In this document: positions 11,881 to 25,972 of the stretch, one piece after another
Position numbering within the stretch: the first letter of the stretch is position 1
How the letters are laid out: the number at the start of each line of letters is the position of its first letter
From: Siniperca chuatsi
Taxonomy: Eukaryota; Chordata; Actinopteri; Centrarchiformes; Sinipercidae
NCBI RefSeq assembly: GCF_020085105.1
Contig: NC_058052.1
Span: forward strand, 27,125,733 to 27,189,732
Length of the DNA stretch: 64,000 nucleotides
Direction: 5' to 3'
Position numbers and translations under genes: made by a program
The notes under the pieces: model-generated
Database searches by the model: none
What the model was told of the DNA's origin: nothing
What the model saw: the letters and a program-made list of their open reading frames with translations, nothing else

Positions 11881-14800
11881 CATTTTAATCTTTAAGTGGT
11901 GCAGTGTACAGTGTACCCACTCATGCAGTATAACAGTTAAGAGTTTCAGATGGGGTGTCCTGATGATGGTAATGGTGATGAGAATAGTGGTTGATGTAAA
12001 GACTAAGAATGCTTGAATGTGAAGCAAACTCCATCTAGCTCCCTTTTTATACATTCAATTAATTCATTTGGGAGTATACACATTATGGCACTTGTTCTAT
12101 TTAAATAAAGATGTTGTTGTTATTATTACTTGAGTGATGCAAAGTTTTAAAATGACTTTTAAATCTTCCTGTAATGTGAAAGGGTCTTTTGAGGAGCAGT
12201 AGCTCAATTTTAAATAAAAGGTCATTTGATCCCCCTCCTCATTGTACTGGCCTTGGACCCTAATACTTTTATCAATATTGTTATCAATGCTGTTACACAG
12301 TGATAATGTTTGACTTCAACAGAACAAGGTTTGGACTGAAGAAATATAAGGAGAGCAGAAAAATACAGTTTAAAAGATTTCAATTATGGTCCGTCTGTTG
12401 TAGTACGTATGTTTCTTCATGGTTTCTCCCTGCTTCACATGTTTTATTTACAGTTACTTTAGGAAAAGGAGAACAGGCCAGAACATCTTTCAGAATTCAA
12501 AACTATGTAGGAAGTTACAACATGTTGCAGACTTGCTGAAACGCTCTCCCGGTCGTTAGTGCAGATGCGACTCACCTGTGGCTGCAGGTCTGGACTCCAT
12601 GTTCCTGCTGGTCTGGCCTCTGCTGCCTCCTGCCTACCCTCCTCTGGATGTGGACAGTCCAGCGTTTATTTCATGGGTCAAATAAAAGTGGATGGCAGAG
12701 CTCCAAAACCCCCCCCCGAATCACACCGTCTCCTCACGGCACCACCAAACACCTCCACCCAGGTGCGTCGCATCAGTGACGTCACTGCTGATCCTCCAAT
12801 GTCCTAACCTTCCAAACTAAAACCTTTTCACAAGAAGTAGAAATAGGTCTACCCTTAATACTTTAACACCTAAAGTGTATAGATACAGGCATAAAACACT
12901 ATATTTATTTCCTTTCTGATTTAGCTGATTTACTGGTAACAACTATCTGTGATTCAGTGAAGGCTGACTCTTGTGACCGGAAGATGTCGAGTAGCTGCTA
13001 CTCTTCATCTCGAGGAAAAATCATACTGAGGGACAGGCCATTTTCAACATTTCTGCAAGATGCTTTGCACAAAAATGTGATTAAAATCCTTTAAAAACAA
13101 AAGAAACAGAAATTAATTTATTCTTATATTTTGAGACATATTATGGAAACTAAATTATAAAATATTTTATTTGTTTCATGGTTTATTAAGATTTACAGAG
13201 CTTTTTTTTTTCTGAGGGACACAAAATGGCACGTTTTCGTATAATGACCCATATACCTGAAATGATAAGGATACGGAATCAGCTGGGGATTATGGGTTGA
13301 AGTCCCACTTCGGTCTTTTAATTGGATGACAATGCTGAGGTTTCTCTTCAACTCTTGTGAAGACATGGAAGAAACTAATTATCTATAAAATGGATGTGAA
13401 CTCACAACTTCTGTGAAAACCAAACTCCGCTTCTTCACCAGCTGAGCTGCCCGAACTTTGTGAGACTCAGAGAATAATTAGAAACGGAGTTCAGACATCA
13501 GCTCATCATCACAGTAGTCTCCTCCATAATCACCTACGTTGTCTATGTTATCTCAGTCTGCATGTTGTCATTTGGACCCTCATCAACCTCATAAACCTCA
13601 CCTACCCAACCTTAAAGCTTCTCACACCCCTTCCCCTTTTCAAAAGCAGTGGCCTTCAGTCAGGAAATCTTGACTGCATTTCAACTGTTCATCACATCAC
13701 TTTTTTAAGGGTCAAAACTCCAGCAACACAAACCAACTCTGTGACAGTACAGCTGTTCCTCAGACTGCTGGCACCTGTCCATGCACCTTGCAGGCGAAGT
13801 TGTGCAGAGACCCCTGCTCTTCCTTTTGCTGGGGTTCACTTGAACTCTGAGTTTAAGCAGTTTAACAATGTCATGTAATGTCATCACTGCTCTCATGCAA
13901 ATGTGTAACTTTATTTTCAGTCTTGCTGATCAGGTGAGGGAAACCAGACTCATTTACCATTCTGCCGTCACAATGTTAATTTTTTTCCCGTGTGGTTTGC
14001 TGCTTTACACTGTTTAACCTAAAGCATGTTTTTAACTTCTCTTTTAATAGAATGTCATTTTCCACAGACAGCTAATTAAACTGGAAAACAGCTCAGAATG
14101 AAACTGTGGCTTAAACAGTGTATTAAAGTGATTCCTCACAAAGAACGGCTAAAACACACCGTGGAAGAAGTAAAATGCCTTGATGAATGGTGCACAACGC
14201 TTTATTAAGAATCTTAAATTCTGGGCTTTGACCATCACGCCATCAAACACTTTGGCATTAAAGCAAAACCGGTGCACAAACAATGCACAAAGTCAAAGAG
14301 GACAGCTGTTCTGTGACTGAGAAAACAGACTGGATACAGCTCCAGCTCTGGGCTCTGGCACTGTGAGCAGCACATTCTATGTTTAGTGTTTTCGTCCTTT
14401 TTTTGTGGTGAAGCTAGAAGAAAATGTGGTCTGAAAGTAAAAGAAGGATCATGTTGACGACAGATTTTACCCCTGACGCATACTGGAGTTTGCAGATTAT
14501 CATGGAGGGAAAGATATATACATTTTCTCCTTTAATTATTACTTTGTTCGCTGTATACAGTAGACGTATTTTGTTCCCTCAGTTTTATAATTTGCGTCAT
14601 CTAATTAATGAATTTTGCCCTCAAATTGATTTGCACCCTCCCTCCTCTCCGGCTGACAGCAGGGGGAAGAAGAACGGTGGGTTTGTAGAACTGGATGACA
14701 CTGGGAGTCTTTATGGTGAGACAGTCCTGAAATAAAATATGTCCAACATGTACTTATGTGTCTAATGTGTAATCCATTTAACAACTTTACGATGTCCAAA

Positions 14801-15098
14801 GGTGATGCAGACGTTAACGATCAGGTTGGTCTGATAAAAAAAGGCTGCAGAGTCTAAATTCAGTGCTGCTCACCAAAAGAAAACTACATGGTGAACAGAG
14901 AACAGTTTCTAATAGTGCAGCAGTAGCGCATCATTTATAGTGCATCAATCCTATGCAGTTTTTTATGCAGGTGAGTAATTTTTACTACTTTCTTCATTGT
15001 ATTGATAAGTGGTCCAAACTGATTTGTTTCATGTTTTACTTCTGTCAACTTAAAGCAAATCCAAATCCGTTCTTTGAGAAGCCATCAGCACGGTGAAG

Positions 15099-18000
15099 AT
15101 GAAGTTTGAGAATGTCCTGGAGGAAATCGACGGTTTTGGGCCTTTCCAAATTGCCATCATCATCCTGCTGTGCACCCCTCGAATAGTTCTGCCCTGTCAC
15201 TTCTTATTGAATAACTTCATCGCTGCGGTGCCTCCTCATCGTTGTGACATCAGCACACTGGATGATGGAGGACTCTTCAGAAACTTAACGCAGGAGCAGA
15301 GACTGACCGTCAACGTTCCTGTACGAGAAGATGGGGATCCAGAATCCTGTGAGATGTTTGCAGAGCCTCAGCTTCAACTCTTAGCCAACAGCTCCAACAG
15401 CGCTGACCTGCCAACAGTTCAGTGTCAGAGCGGATGGGTTTATGACAACTCCACCTTCGCTTCCACCCTGGCAACAGAGGTAGGCTACAATACATCAGAC
15501 CTTTAAATCTTTTCCAGACTTTGACACAGTTTTTGTTTTGCATTTCAGCCAGAACATAAAAAGCTTTATTTTAAGGGATGAATGAATGTGTCAAATTTCA
15601 GTGAGCAATAGGCCTCGACACAGCAGACATTTGTACTTGTCTTCCCGTAAACAGCCACGAGTGGGTCTAATCACATTGATGATGGCTTTATTTTATTAAA
15701 GGAAAAAATATGCACGGAAGGAAAAACTCAGTCGTGAAAAAAAGTGTTACAGGTGCCTCTAAATTTACAGTCTCCTGAAAATCACATTTAGATATAACTT
15801 ATTTGCATTACCACGTACATTTTGCAGAAAAGGTCATGTAAACACAAACCAACACAACGAGGACACTATATCACAAACACATCTGCAAAATATTCACTGT
15901 CACTGCATTTCTTTTTGTTACATTTTTATGGAGTCTTCAGATTTGAAACCAGTAACATGTGACGACAGTATAGAAACAATCACTTGTTCTGCCACTCAAT
16001 TCGTGTAAATTATCCACTTTTCCCAAAAAAGGTTCAAAAAGGCGATGCAAATGAAATTTTGTGTTAAGCACATAAACACAAGCCCCCCTACAGTATATAG
16101 GAGAACATATGTACCATAAGAGATCATTACCTTCTCCCTGTGATCTGCTTTTCCAGTGGGACCTCGTCTGTGATAGAAAAAGCCTGACAAAGACCACAAG
16201 CACAATCTTCTTTTTTGGAGTGATGATGGGGGCCATAGCTTTTGGATACCTCTGTGATAAGTATGTGTATAAAAAGTGTCTCCAACATTTACATGATGAA
16301 GTGCAAATCCTGCAGCTCGCATTATGATCATTTTAATGTCCATCCATCCATCCATTTTCTTCCGCTTATCCGGGGCCGGGTCGCGGGGGCAGCAGTCTAA
16401 GCAGGGACTCCCAGACTTCCTTCGCTCCAGACACTTCCTCCAGCTCCTCCGGGGGGATCCCGAGGCGTTCCCAGGCCAGCCGAGAGACATAGTCCCTCCA
16501 GCGTGTCCTGGGTCTTCCCCGGGGCCGCCTCCTGGTGGGACATGCCCAGAACACCTCCCGAGGGAGGCGTCCAGGAGGCATCCGGATCAGATGCCCTAGC
16601 CACCTCAGCTGGCTCCTCTCGACGTGGAGGAGCAGCGGCTCTACTCCGAGCTCCCCCCGTGTGACTGAGCTCCTCACCCTATCTCTAAGGGAGCGCCCAG
16701 CCACTCGGCGGAGGAAGCCCATTTCGGCCGCTTGTATCCGCGATCTTGTCCTTTCGGTCACTACCCAGAGCTCATGACCATAGGTGAGGGCAGGAGCGTA
16801 GATTGACCGGTAAATCGAGAGCTTTGTCTTTCGACTCAGCTCCTTCTTCACCACAACGGTCCGATACAGCGCCCGCATCACTGCAGGCGCTGTACCGATC
16901 CGCCTGTCAATCTCACGCTCCATCCGTCCCTCACTCGTGAACAAGACCCCGAGATACTTGAACTCCTCCACTTGAGGCAAGGACTCCCCACCTACCCGAA
17001 GAGAGCAAACCACCTTTTTCCGGTCAAGAACCATGGCCTCAGATTTGGAAGAGCTGATTCTCATCCCAGCTGCTTCACACTCGGCTGCAAACCGTCCCAG
17101 TGCATGCTGCAGGTCCTGGTTTGAAGAAGCCATCAGAACGACATCATCTGCAAACAGCAGAGATGAGATCCTGTGGTTCCCAAACCGGACACCCTCCGGC
17201 CCCTGACTGCGCCTAGAAATTCTGTCCATATAAATTATGAACAGAACCGGTGACAAAGGGCAGCCCTGGCGGAGTCCAACATGCACCGGGAACAGGTCTG
17301 ACTTACTGCCGGCAATGCGAACACAGCTCCTGCTCCGGTTATACAGGGACCGGACAGCCCTTAGCAAAGGGCCCCGGACCCCATACTCCCAGAGCACTCC
17401 CCACAAAGCGCCCCGGGGCACACGGTCGAATGCCTTCTCCAGATCCACAAAGCACATGTGGACTGGTTGGGCAAACTCCCATGAACCCTCGAGCACCCGA
17501 TGGAGAGTATAGAGCTGGTCCAGTGTTCCACGACCGGGACGAAAACCACTCTGCTCCTCCTGAATCCGAGGTTCGACTATCGGACGAATTCTCCTCTCCA
17601 GTACCCTGGAGTAGACCTTACCGGGGAGGCTGAGAAGTGTGATCCCTCTGTGATTGGAACACACCCTCCGGTCCCCCTTCTTATACAGAGGGACCACCAC
17701 CCCGGTCTGCCAGTCCAGAGGCGCTGTCCCAGACCGCCACGCGATGTTGCAGAGACGTGTCAGCCAAGACAGTCCCACAACATCCAGAGACTTAAGATAC
17801 TCAGGACGGATCTCATCCACCCCTGAAGCCTTGCCACCAAGGAGCTTGCCAACAACCTCAGTGACTTCGGCCAGGGTGATGGATGAGTCCGCCTCCGGTC
17901 CCCAGCCTCCGCTTCCTCTTCGGAAGACGTGACAGCGGGATTGAGGAGATCCTCAAAGTATTCCTTCCACCGTCCGACAACATCCCCAGTCGAGGTCAAC

Positions 18001-21000
18001 AGCTCTCCACCCGCACCACACACGGTGTTGGTGAAGCACTGCTTCCCCCTCCTGAGCCGTCGGACGGTTTGCCAGAATTTCTTTGAGGCCGACCGATAGT
18101 CCTCCTCCATGGCCTCTCGAACCTCTCCCAATCCTGAGTTTTTGCCTCCGTGACCGCACGGGCTGCAGCACGCTTAGCCTGCCGGTACCTGTCAGCTGCC
18201 TCGGGAGTCCCACGAGCCAACAAGGCCCGATAGGACTCCTTCTTCAGCCTGACGGCATCCCTTACTTCCGGCGTCCACCACCGGGTTCGGGGATTGCCGC
18301 CGCGACAGGCACCAGAAACCTTGTGACCACAGCTACGAGCCGCCGCATCGACAATGGAGGTGGAAAACATGGTCCACTCGGACTCAATGTCCCCAGCCTC
18401 CCGGGATCTGGGAGAAGCTCTCCCGGAGGTGTGAGTTGTAGACCCTGCTGACAGCGGGCTCCGCCAGACGCTCCCAGCAGACCCTCACGATACGCTTGGG
18501 CCTGCCAAGTCTGTCCGGCTTCCTCCCCTGCCAGCGGATCCAACTCACCACCAGGTGGTGATCGGTTGACAGCTCCGCCCCTCTCTTCACCCGAGTGTCC
18601 AAGACACGCGGCCGGAGGTCAGATGATACGACAACAAAGTCGATCATCGACCTCCGGCCTAGGTGTCCTGGTGCCACGTGCACTGATGGACACCCTTGTG
18701 CTTGAACATGGTGTTAGTTATGGACAAACTGCAACTAGCACAGAAGTCCAACAACTGAACACCACTTGGGTTCAGATCAGGGGGGCCGTTCCTTCCGATT
18801 ACCCCTCTCCAGGTGGCACTGTCATTGCCCACGTGGGCGTTGAAGTCCCCAGTAGAACAACGGAGTCCCCGGGCGGTGCACTGTCTAGTACCCCCCCAGG
18901 GACCCCAAGAAGGCCTGGTACTCTGCACTGCCGTTCGGCCCATAGGCCGCCACAACAGTGAGAGACCTGTCCCCACCCGAGGCGGAGGGACGCGACCCTC
19001 TCGTTCACCGGGTAAACTCCAACACGTGGCGGCTGAGCTGTGGGGCTATGAGCAGGCCCACACCAGCCCGCCGCCTCTCCCGCAGGCAACGCCAGAGAAA
19101 TGGAGCGTCCAGCCCCTCTCGAGGAGACGGGTTCCAGAGCCCAGGCTGTGCGTGGAGGCGAGGCCGACTATATCTAGCCGGTAACGCTCAACCTCCCGCA
19201 CAAGCTCAGGCTCCTTCCCCCAGCGAAGTGACATTCCATGTCCCTAGAGCCAGTTTCTGTGTCCGGAGATCTGGTCGCCGCCCCTGCCTTCAGCTGCCGC
19301 CCAGATCTCTCTGCACCGCCCCTTACGGATCCTCCTGCGGGTGGTGGGTCCACGGGAGGACGGCCCCACGTCGCTCCTTCGGGCTGTGCCCGGCCGGGCC
19401 CGTGGGGAAAGGCCCGGCCACCAGGCGCTCGCCGTCGAGCACCCACCCCGGGCCTGGCTCCAGGGTGGGGCCCGGTAGCGCCAATCCGGGCGACGTAACT
19501 GGCCTTGGTTGAAAATTCATAGGGGGCTTCTGAACCGCTCTTAGTCTGACCCGTCACCCTGGACCTGTTTGCCATGGGTGACCCTACCAGGGGCATAAAG
19601 CCCCAGACAACATAGCTCCCAGGGTCATTCGGGTACTCAAACCCCTCCACCACGTTAAGGTGGCGGTTCAAGGAGTTTAATGTTTACATTTTAAATAATT
19701 CAAATGTCAGTGAAAAAAACAACTTTGTACACACTTATACAATCTACCTTGTCATTTTTATGTTAATTTGTTTTGCAATGAAAAAGAAACCGAGAGGTGT
19801 TAAGTAGCGTTCAAAATCAACTAATGATATCTGTGATGGCTAACTAAAAATATGTAAGACGTGTATTTGAGTTTGATATTTTTATGGAAAATGTGCTACG
19901 TTTGTTCATTATACTATACAACTATTTAGAATCTCATTTTTAATGCTTTGCAGGAGTCTTCGCTTTAAAGGAAAATGATGTCACAAATTTCCTTCATGTT
20001 CATTTCACTGTCTCAAATGTAGTTCCCATTCTTATTTCCAGGTATGGGAGGAGAAACACTCTTTTGGCCTCATACATCATGGCGATTGTGTTTGGCTTCT
20101 GCAGCGCATTTGCAAACTCCTACGTTCTGTTTGCAGTGCTGAGATTTCTCACTGGGTTCGGACTGACAGGAATCAGCCTCAATTCATTGGTTCTCAGTAA
20201 GCTCACAAGTTCGCCATATCAACTTAAAAGGTGTTGAAATGTCATGTGTTCGCAGCTTGTTTCCACTGCCCTTAAATGGCCAAGAAAGTCAGTTATTGCA
20301 GGTTTAAGATTTAGGGAGTTTCAAACAAGCATGTCTAATCTGATCGCATCGAAGTGTTCAACCAAACTGCCAGGGAAATTAAAACAGACAGAAAACTGCA
20401 GGATAAATATTTCATTAAAAAAAGCTTGAATTATTATTATTCATTTATTTTTTTTCATTTCCTCACCTTGCAGGCATTGAGTGGGTCGACACAAGTCATA
20501 GGTCGTTCATCGGTGTGATTGGCAGTCTGGCCTGGTCTGCAGGTAACATGCTGCTGGCTGGGCTTGCCTTCCTGGTAAATGACTGGCGGACTCTGATTAT
20601 GACTGTTACAGCCCCACTAGGATTTGCAGTTTTGACCTGGTGGTACGTCAAACACATACTGTATGTTAATGTTTTCCACAAAATGAACAATGAAAATGTA
20701 CTGTACATTTCAACATGTAGAGACCAAATGTTTCTAAATGAATTAGCATTTAATTTGAATCTGAACATATTTGTTAGAGACAGAGGAAAACCTTGTCTTT
20801 CAAAATGACTAAATGAAAATGAGACGCATTATGGGGTTACTTCATTTGAGAAAAAAAAAGTTTTTCACCTATTGAAAAACATCCACTAACATTTCTCCAA
20901 ACTCACTTTAGAATTGTTGGGAGTTGGATTTTTTTTGGAGTGATTTCAGTTATGTCCTAATTCATGTGTCCACTCATTGTTCATTGTTTTGAAAACACTT

Positions 21001-24000
21001 GCAGGTGGATTCCTGAATCTGCCCGGTGGCTTTTAGCCCACGGTAAAGCGGAAAGGGCTCAGTTTTACCTCGAGAAATGCGCTAAGTTCAACAAAAGACC
21101 AAAACTGTCATCCAAATTAAAACTGGAGGTAAGTTTGAGCTTGATGTTAAATTATTTTGTTTAAAGCTTAAATATGTCTTTATTTTTCATGCGATTATAT
21201 GATCTTTTAAATTATTCTGATGTCATTTGTTTCTGTGTGTGTTGCTTAAGCTATTTATCCCAGTTTAGAGCGACAGAGTCCAAAATGTTCAAATTCTAAA
21301 GCCTACTTGGTATAGTTGTATATTTATTTATTTCTTAATGTCAGAGTATTGGTTGCTGTGGTGATTTCTCGTGTCCATACTGGCCGTGAAGAGATGGTAA
21401 AGCGACTGCAGTGTAATTGATGGGAGACAAAATGCACATTCCCCTTTAGGAGCAAAACACATTCTAAAGTTCAGCTGACGCTGATATGAGGCCTCAGTGG
21501 TCTGTTAGACAAGTCAAGTTGGTATCTTCCAAAGTTACTGTCTTTTTAGTACAAATTTCCCTTTTTTTGTTGTTATCCCTCCTCAAACACTGTAACTTTG
21601 GAAGATACCTACTTGATTTGATTCATTTTTGTACACAGATGTACATGAAGATGTTTTGTTAACAGATTTTGTACCTCATGACTTACTGAAATTGCTTTCA
21701 CTTCACGGCCAGTTTGGACAGGAGGAATGATTACAGCGACCAATAACTCCGTGTTCATATGGGAATGTAAGAATTGCTTGAAGATAGACGTGAGAAAATG
21801 TGAACGCATCATCACTTCTCTGCCTGTGTGCAGACACTCTCCAACATGGAAATCCTGGATGAGCAGGACAAAAACTACACTTACCTTCACCTAATCAAGA
21901 CCCCAAAGATGAGACGGTTAACGCTACTGACTGGGATTGTGTGGTGGGTATCACCTCGAAAAATACCTACAAAGACATAAAAAACATTTAAAATATTGTA
22001 TTTTAAATGGCCATGTCTGGCTGAATCTCCTTTAATACAATCATACAGTAGATATAGATGTATGGAAGGGGGCAAACCTAAGCTCCAGAAACGTGACAAA
22101 CATATATGTTGTTCATTGTACTCTGCAGGTATGGAGTTGCCTCGACATATTATGGTATCAGCTTGAACATCAGTGGATTTGGTTTAAACATTTACCTCAC
22201 ACACTTCATCTATGCAGCCATTGAAGTCCCTGCCAAGCTGATGATCTATTGCTTTCTCAACTTCATTGGACGGAGAAAATGCCAAGCTGGAACACTGTTA
22301 CTGACAGGAATCTGCATCGCCATAAACATCTTTCTTCCAAAAGGTCGTAAAACGCGTCAGAGTTTCTTTTCCACTTTCCAGAAAGTACTTGAACACACGC
22401 AGTCGACTGCTGCGTTACTTCCTATGTGATACTGTGAATTGGTGTGAGCCGAAACAAAACTATCGCCTCTACTGCTACTATTACAAAGCATCACGTATTT
22501 TGTTGAATGTGGTTCCAGACCCCCGGGCAGCAGACCTAACATCCTAAGCTGTTCAACGTGCCACTAGATTTGTCTCATTTGACATGCGCACATGCTAAGA
22601 TAATATGACCCAATGGTTAGGCTATATAACCCAGGTTAGGTTAATTAACATGTTCCTTTTTGTCTCAAGTTAATTGAATGTTTTACACACGTATCTTATG
22701 TACATTGCATATACTGTCCTTGTTTGTAGGTCTGTGGCATGTGCGTGCTGTTGTTGCCATTCTTGGAAAAGGCCTATCAGAAGCTTCCTTCACGACTATC
22801 TTCCTCTACACAACAGAGCTTTACCCCACGGTCGTCAGGTCGGTTACTGCCATACAGTTGCATTGAGAAGACCTTATTATGCTCATCATTCATATCAGTT
22901 GATAATATTTTACCCTCCAGCTGCTTGTGTTACCTGCCCTACTGGACTTTTAGATGAAGTTAGTGGGTACAATATTATCATAACATCATATCAATAGGAA
23001 AAATGGCCAAAACTGTGTAAACACAAGTTGTAAAAAGGCGTGATTTTCCTTCAAGTTAACACTGCTTCTGTAATTCTCTTCAGTTAAGTTCACCAGTTAT
23101 TGCCAGTTATTACGAATACTGCCATTTGTTAAGTTATTTTTCATTGCACTTTTGTCCACTCTTTACAACTTTGGTGCAATTAAGACTATCCAATTCACTG
23201 AAACAGATCATTTTATTATTATTAATAATGTGGCACAATTATAATCAATAATCATATTTGTTTATTCTTTTATGTTTGTTTTTTGTGCTTCATTTTAATT
23301 CTCTCTGCCTTTGGGTGATGTTTTACCAGAGAAACAGAGAAACTCAAGCTCTCAAAAATATTTACCAATTATTTCTGTTTTGAAGTGATTGGGAGGCAGT
23401 CTGGAGGATGATTGACTATAATATATATAATATAATATATAACTATAATAATAGCCCAGTTGACTTGCCTTAGACCAACTTTGGTGCAAAACTCAGATAT
23501 GAATCTTTGAATTATCTGAAAAAGGATGTTGATCATCAGTTCAGTAGAGGGCCATTAAAAGTCCTGACCCTTTCCTACCTACAGTAGGACTTACTTATTT
23601 ATTAAGTAAGTTCTTCTGATTTACCTTCTGCCTCACCAGGCAAAATGGCTTGGGCTACACCAGCTTCATGAGTCGTCTGGGAGTTTCAGTCGCTCCGCTC
23701 ATCCTGCTGCTAGAGGACGTGTGGACTCTTCTTCCTCAGATCATCCTCTGCTCTGTGGCCATCATTTCTGGCCTAGTGTCTCTGCTGCTTCCAGAGACAC
23801 TGAATGTGAGGCTGCCAGAGACAATTGACGACATTGAAAAGCCAAGGTCTGTAAATTAATAATACATGAAAGCCACAGTGTGTAGAATTTGAAAATGTCT
23901 TTGGTACCACTTTGGCGCCATCTGGTGGCAGTATTGAGAATGACACTGAGACACAGCAATGAATGCTTTTCAAACTGAAAGCCACTCGCTCATCCTGACT

Positions 24001-24495
24001 TTTTCTCATAGCACATTTATATATTTAAAAAAATAGCTGACCCCACAGTCAACTTACCATTTTCATTGGATCAGGTTTTAAAAAACCCAAAACAATTTTA
24101 TTTTACGAGATCAAATGAAATATTGAGTTTTTTATGTTGAGAGATTTAAGAAAATTGCTACCCATTTCAAAGCAAAACATTTTTAATAAGAAGTATCACT
24201 AAATAGCTGATGGATGCAATAACATGAACACCTGTAAAATCAAACACAGTCCAAAAACAAACTCCTACGTTTGGGAAGCTTTTAATGTTAAATGTCTGTT
24301 TAATGTGAGCCAGAGATGTGTTGATTCAACTCATTTTTAAAGACCATAGTTTGAACTGCATTATATTGTCAGACACGAGTCTTATCAATAGAAATATCCA
24401 TTGTTTTGTTCCATTTCAGAAGAAATGACATCTCCTCTCACTCCGTGGAGTCTTCAGGTGTGTTCCTGGAATCAAAGAGCACAGCAGACGCTTAG
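15099..24495 (+). CDS. slc22a7: Solute carrier family 22 organic anion transporter (OAT2/SLC22A7-like)
   Basis: Ten coding exons with GT-AG introns and continuous phase: 15099-15479, 16157-16260, 20042-20196, 20474-20642, 21005-21128, 21834-21943, 22129-22343, 22730-22838, 23640-23846, 24420-24495. They sum to 1650 nt, 549 aa; human SLC22A7 is about 548. The protein would be a 12-TM plasma-membrane facilitator exchanging organic anions. Visible signatures are the start [18 protein letters not shown], a large first extracellular loop beginning PPHRC with several N-glycosylation sequons, the MFS loop GYLCDKYGRR (about residues 157-166), [11 protein letters not shown] after TM6, and the C-terminal [11 protein letters not shown]. 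The block [20 protein letters not shown] favours SLC22A7 over SLC22A13. The start is the ATG at 15099; a GTG two codons upstream is not needed. The exon 7 donor (GTCGTA) is weak. AATAAA occurs at 24690 and 25142. The exact teleost paralogue (a/b) is uncertain. Confidence 0.93.
16340..19675 (-). mobile_element. Rex3-like (RTE clade) LINE, nearly full length, in slc22a7 intron 2
   Basis: A GC-rich 3.3-kb block lies antisense to the host gene. Both sides carry the 8-bp direct repeat TTTAATGT (16332-16339 and 19676-19683), which fits a target-site duplication. The 3' end (low coordinates) is a short TGGATGGATGGATGG tail, as known for Rex3. A 484-residue reading (17820 down to 16366) holds a complete reverse transcriptase: [58 protein letters not shown], then a C-terminal [11 protein letters not shown] block. 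Upstream, endonuclease pieces ([12 protein letters not shown] near 18850; [13 protein letters not shown] near 18550) lie in changing frames. I count at least four frame changes before the reverse transcriptase, so it is probably inactive but young. Confidence 0.9.
23868..23945. repeat. Short non-autonomous repeat fragment downstream of exon 9
   Basis: CACAGTGTGTAGAATTT and GGCGCCATCTGGTGG belong to a phrase set that recurs, in reverse complement, at 61505-61552 (GATGCCAATAAATCCTACAT). This is probably a MITE-type fragment in intron 9. Confidence 0.35.
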
Positions 24496-24689
24496 CAGTG
24501 AGGGGACAAGTGAAACAAGGACGTTGTTTATGTGCTCATACACATCACACAGAACTACCAGCCTTTTGTAAATGAACATCTTGTCTTCTCTGCTTTTTGT
24601 AAGAAAACTCAGGTCAAAGAGTGTTTTGATTTGTAAACATCAAGATACAATCGAATATTGAAGATCATTTATTTATAAGGCAGAAACAG

Positions 24690-25147
24690 AATAAATTACG
24701 CACTCACTGGTTCATCTACAGTTGGGTTTTGTTTGATCTAAATGCTAAAACTGTTTCTGTGGTTTTTCAGACACCACCAGTGTAATGGAATAATATGAAA
24801 ATGATGAAATTTGTGCAGTGAAACTTAACGGTGGTGTTATCTACTGTGTTGCACTCTTCTGTTTTAGAAAACCTTTCCTTTTAGTGTGGACTTTTGTATG
24901 CCATTAATCTTATTAGAGGTTAGGTTGTGAGTCCCATTCAAACTGCTGCCAGTCAGTCGGGCAAAATCAGTGTCAGCCAAGAGAAAGTCCCTCTGGATAT
25001 TTGCAGTCTTGCCATGGAAGAACTGACGCAAATTCTTACAAAGTTACCGTTAAAATGAAGTAACATTTCTTCAGGACCACAGTATAACATCAAGACAAAA
25101 ACATTAGTGTGTAGCTGCATGAAAATATGCGAGTATTTTCAAATAAA
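24690..25147 (+). promoter_or_regulatory. Candidate poly(A) signals of the slc22a7-like gene
   Basis: AATAAA at 24690-24695 and again at 25142-25147, about 195 and 650 nt past the stop. Which one is used cannot be told from sequence. Confidence 0.4.
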
Positions 25148-25972
25148 GTGCATTTAGTAGAGTAAAAAGAAAAAAAAAACAAGATTTGTAAGAGTGTGTA
25201 ATTTTACCAATCACAGCAGTTTTTCACCAAATAATAATCCAAATCAGAATCATTTTAAGTGCACTTCCCCTAAAGTCCTGAAAAATATATTTTTCAATAA
25301 CACAAGGTTATAACTTGTGTGTACAAGATATTAGATAAAACATCACCTTTCTGGGGGTTCTGTTTTCACGAGACAAAGTTGAATAAAAATCAAGCTTCAA
25401 TCTAACAATGGTCCTCCCTAGAACTTCAGGCAGTCCTTACCCCCATGTATCACTCCCAACTAAGTTCTCCAGTTTAGCAAAACTGGAGAACATTTTTAAT
25501 CTTAGAAACATTTGGTTTATGGAGTTTGCTGGCAGCACTGCACACCACTGTAGGAAGCACGAAGCTGTCCTTATAGAGCCGATTCACTGCAAAGAAACTA
25601 AGAAATTGCTAAGGTAATGCTTACTCTCATTGGATAATATTACATATTATTATTATCGATGCCTTGTTTAAACATCACATTTTTTACAGCTTACTTGCAA
25701 TTTTTAACGTTTAACTTTGATTTATTGAAAAATAAGGCACAAGCGATTACAAAGTTTGTCACAATCTTTTGTACAAAAGCAGGTATTTTGGTTCGCAAGG
25801 ATCACGAACAAGACTGCGAGATTGTGGAGGGACTGTTATGTTGTTATCAGAAATTACAGAACCATAGTATTAGGTCATGCTGTTTTGGCATCTGCTCCAA
25901 AAATCCAACGGGAGTACGAGTTGTCCCAAACTAGGCGGATGTTTGGAAATCTTTTTGAAAACTACGTCCTCC

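Larger units (their letters stand above)
5571..15098. other. Long gene-free region upstream of slc22a7-like gene
   Basis: No supported gene in about 9.5 kb. Scattered repeat debris includes 6770-6860 (a fish interspersed-repeat phrase around CCCCTTGACCTCTAGC), 9035-9085 (L2 3' tail), 9290-9530 (a teleost repeat rich in GATTAATC/CGATTAAT) and 11815-11880 (Rex1 3' tail). Open readings such as 9564-9863, 12559-12807 and 14424-14735 show no domain, no similarity and no splice logic. The last several hundred bases should hold the promoter and 5'UTR of the transporter gene, but I cannot point to a TATA box or cap site. Confidence 0.4.

Noticed and set aside
14424-14735. 103-residue plus-strand reading just upstream of the slc22a7-like gene
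   Set aside because: Hydrophobic mix without family similarity. It does not splice in frame to exon 1, and the transporter is already complete from 15099.
17237-19512. Several plus-strand readings of 80-184 residues rich in Pro, Arg and Ser
   Set aside because: They are antisense to the GC-rich Rex3-like LINE.
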